Below, one piece after another: positions 5,625 through 5,913 of a stretch of DNA of 5,913 bases; within the stretch, counting starts at the first letter, position 1, and the number at the start of each line of letters is the position of its first letter. The DNA lies in NCBI GenBank assembly GCA_019348335.1, contig JAHWJR010000122.1, forward strand, positions 1 through 5,913, given 5' to 3'. The position numbers and the translations under genes are program-made. Under the pieces are notes generated by a model. It was not told where the DNA came from and did not search any database. It worked only from the letters and a program-made list of their open reading frames with translations. Source of the DNA: Actinomycetota bacterium (lineage in GTDB: Bacteria; Actinomycetota; Acidimicrobiia; Acidimicrobiales; CADCSY01).

Positions 5625-5658
5625 CCGAGAGGCCGCCGGCAGGCCTGCGGTGATCAAG

Positions 5659-5770
5659 GACGTGGCGGCCAGGCAACCTGCGGCACACTGCTCAACCCGC
5701 TGAGAGCTGCTGCCTCCCGGCCCTGACTCGGTTCACGGGGAGCGGTTGCACAGGACCCGACCGCCACGCC
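5659..5770 (-). ncRNA. ffs: Signal recognition particle RNA (small bacterial 4.5S type)
   Basis: The SRP RNA binds Ffh and targets ribosomes making membrane proteins. The apical binding region is plain on the minus strand: GTCAGGGCCGGGAGGCAGCAGC (about 5710-5731), the counterpart of the canonical GUCAGGUCCGGAAGGAAGCAGC. The tetraloop is GGGA rather than GGAA (still GNRA), and the U-A pair two steps below it is changed to G-C, a compensating change that supports the fold. The conserved GTGTGCC follows on the 3' side. The ends pair: GGCGTGGCGG (5770-5761) with CCGCCACGTC (5668-5659), ten pairs including one G-U; further in, GCAACC pairs with GGTTGC. The length of about 112 nt is the class without an Alu domain. 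Ends are inferred from this helix. No U-rich terminator follows before dnaX. Confidence 0.93.
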
Positions 5771-5776
5771 GGACCC

Positions 5777-5782
5777 AGCATA
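5777..5782 (-). promoter_or_regulatory. Candidate -10 element of ffs promoter
   Basis: The minus strand reads TATGCT, followed by GGGTCC and then the G at 5770 that begins the closing helix of the SRP RNA. The 6-nt gap fits transcription starting exactly at the predicted RNA 5' end. No convincing -35 element is seen 16-18 nt upstream. Confidence 0.55.
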
Positions 5783-5808
5783 GGGCGGGAGGGCGGCATC
5801 GGTACGGG

Positions 5809-5814
5809 TAGCCT
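5809..5814 (+). promoter_or_regulatory. Possible -10 element of tRNA-Ser
   Basis: TAGCCT fits the TANNNT pattern and would place transcription start near 5821, a few bases before the mature tRNA 5' end. There is no clear -35 hexamer, so this is weak. Confidence 0.25.
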
Positions 5815-5825
5815 CGGCGACCCCG

Positions 5826-5911
5826 GGAGGGATGCGAGAGCGGCCGAATCGGCACGCTTGGAAAGCGTGTGTGGGTCCTGCCCACCGTGGGTTCGAATCC
5901 CACTCCCTCCG
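5826..5911 (+). tRNA. tRNA-Ser, anticodon GGA
   Basis: A complete class II tRNA is visible. The 7-bp acceptor stem GGAGGGA (5826-5832) pairs with TCCCTCC (5904-5910). The D-arm has a CGA/TCG stem. The anticodon stem CACGC/GCGTG (5853-5857/5865-5869) closes the loop TTGGAAA, giving anticodon GGA (5860-5862), which reads UCC and UCU. The long variable arm typical of serine pairs GTGGG with CCCAC, and the T-arm is GTGGG-TTCGAAT-CCCAC. The discriminator base is G, the serine identity base. CCA is not encoded (CT follows), so it must be added after transcription. It is the only gene on the plus strand and diverges from ffs. Confidence 0.97.
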
Positions 5912-5913
5912 CT

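Noticed and set aside
5639..5648. GCAGGCCTGC palindrome between ffs and dnaX
   Set aside because: A 10-bp self-complementary sequence in GC-rich DNA, with no loop and no U-tract; not convincing as an SRP RNA terminator or operator.
3758..5653. A very long open frame on the plus strand opposite dnaX
   Set aside because: It has no recognisable domain, is full of Arg/Gly/Pro-rich low complexity, and mirrors dnaX codons. Long antisense open frames are expected in GC-rich genes with G/C third positions.

Overview
The window is a high-GC chromosomal segment from an actinobacterium-like genome. Support comes from the RecR, S18, DnaX and YbaB sequences, a DnaA box of the type TTGTCCACA, and short intergenic gaps. 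I cannot name the species; a deep-branching actinobacterial class such as Acidimicrobiia is a guess. Every protein gene is on the minus strand. The only plus-strand gene is a tRNA-Ser at the right edge. The content is core replication, recombination-repair and translation; there are no mobile elements, CRISPR arrays or defence genes.

Read in the direction of transcription (right to left), the layout is as follows. A 55-bp divergent region separates tRNA-Ser(GGA) (plus, 5826-5911) from the small bacterial SRP RNA gene ffs (minus, 5659-5770). Then come dnaX (3785-5611, clamp-loader tau subunit), a ybaB/ebfC nucleoid-associated protein gene (3439-3759) and recR (2830-3429). A 150-bp leader follows, with a candidate promoter and inverted repeats. 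It opens the tightly packed set rpsF (S6, 2323-2679), ssb (1818-2303), rpsR (S18, 1359-1817) and rplI (L9, 902-1348). A 226-bp gap then holds two strong hairpins and an exact DnaA box. Last is the start of dnaB (replicative helicase, 1-675), which the window edge cuts inside the Walker A motif.

The set joins two blocks that in many bacteria both lie near the origin but apart: tRNA-Ser/SRP RNA-dnaX-ybaB-recR and rpsF-ssb-rpsR-rplI-dnaB. The genes share a theme: DnaX, SSB and DnaB work at the replication fork, RecR acts in gap repair, and S6, S18 and L9 are made alongside.

I found no new biological system. The observations most worth checking are a 60-residue RGG/proline-rich tail on S18, a DnaA box before dnaB, an 8-bp inverted repeat around the rpsF start, a possibly leaderless GTG start of dnaX, and the use of the codons for the SSB acidic tip as the rpsR ribosome binding site.
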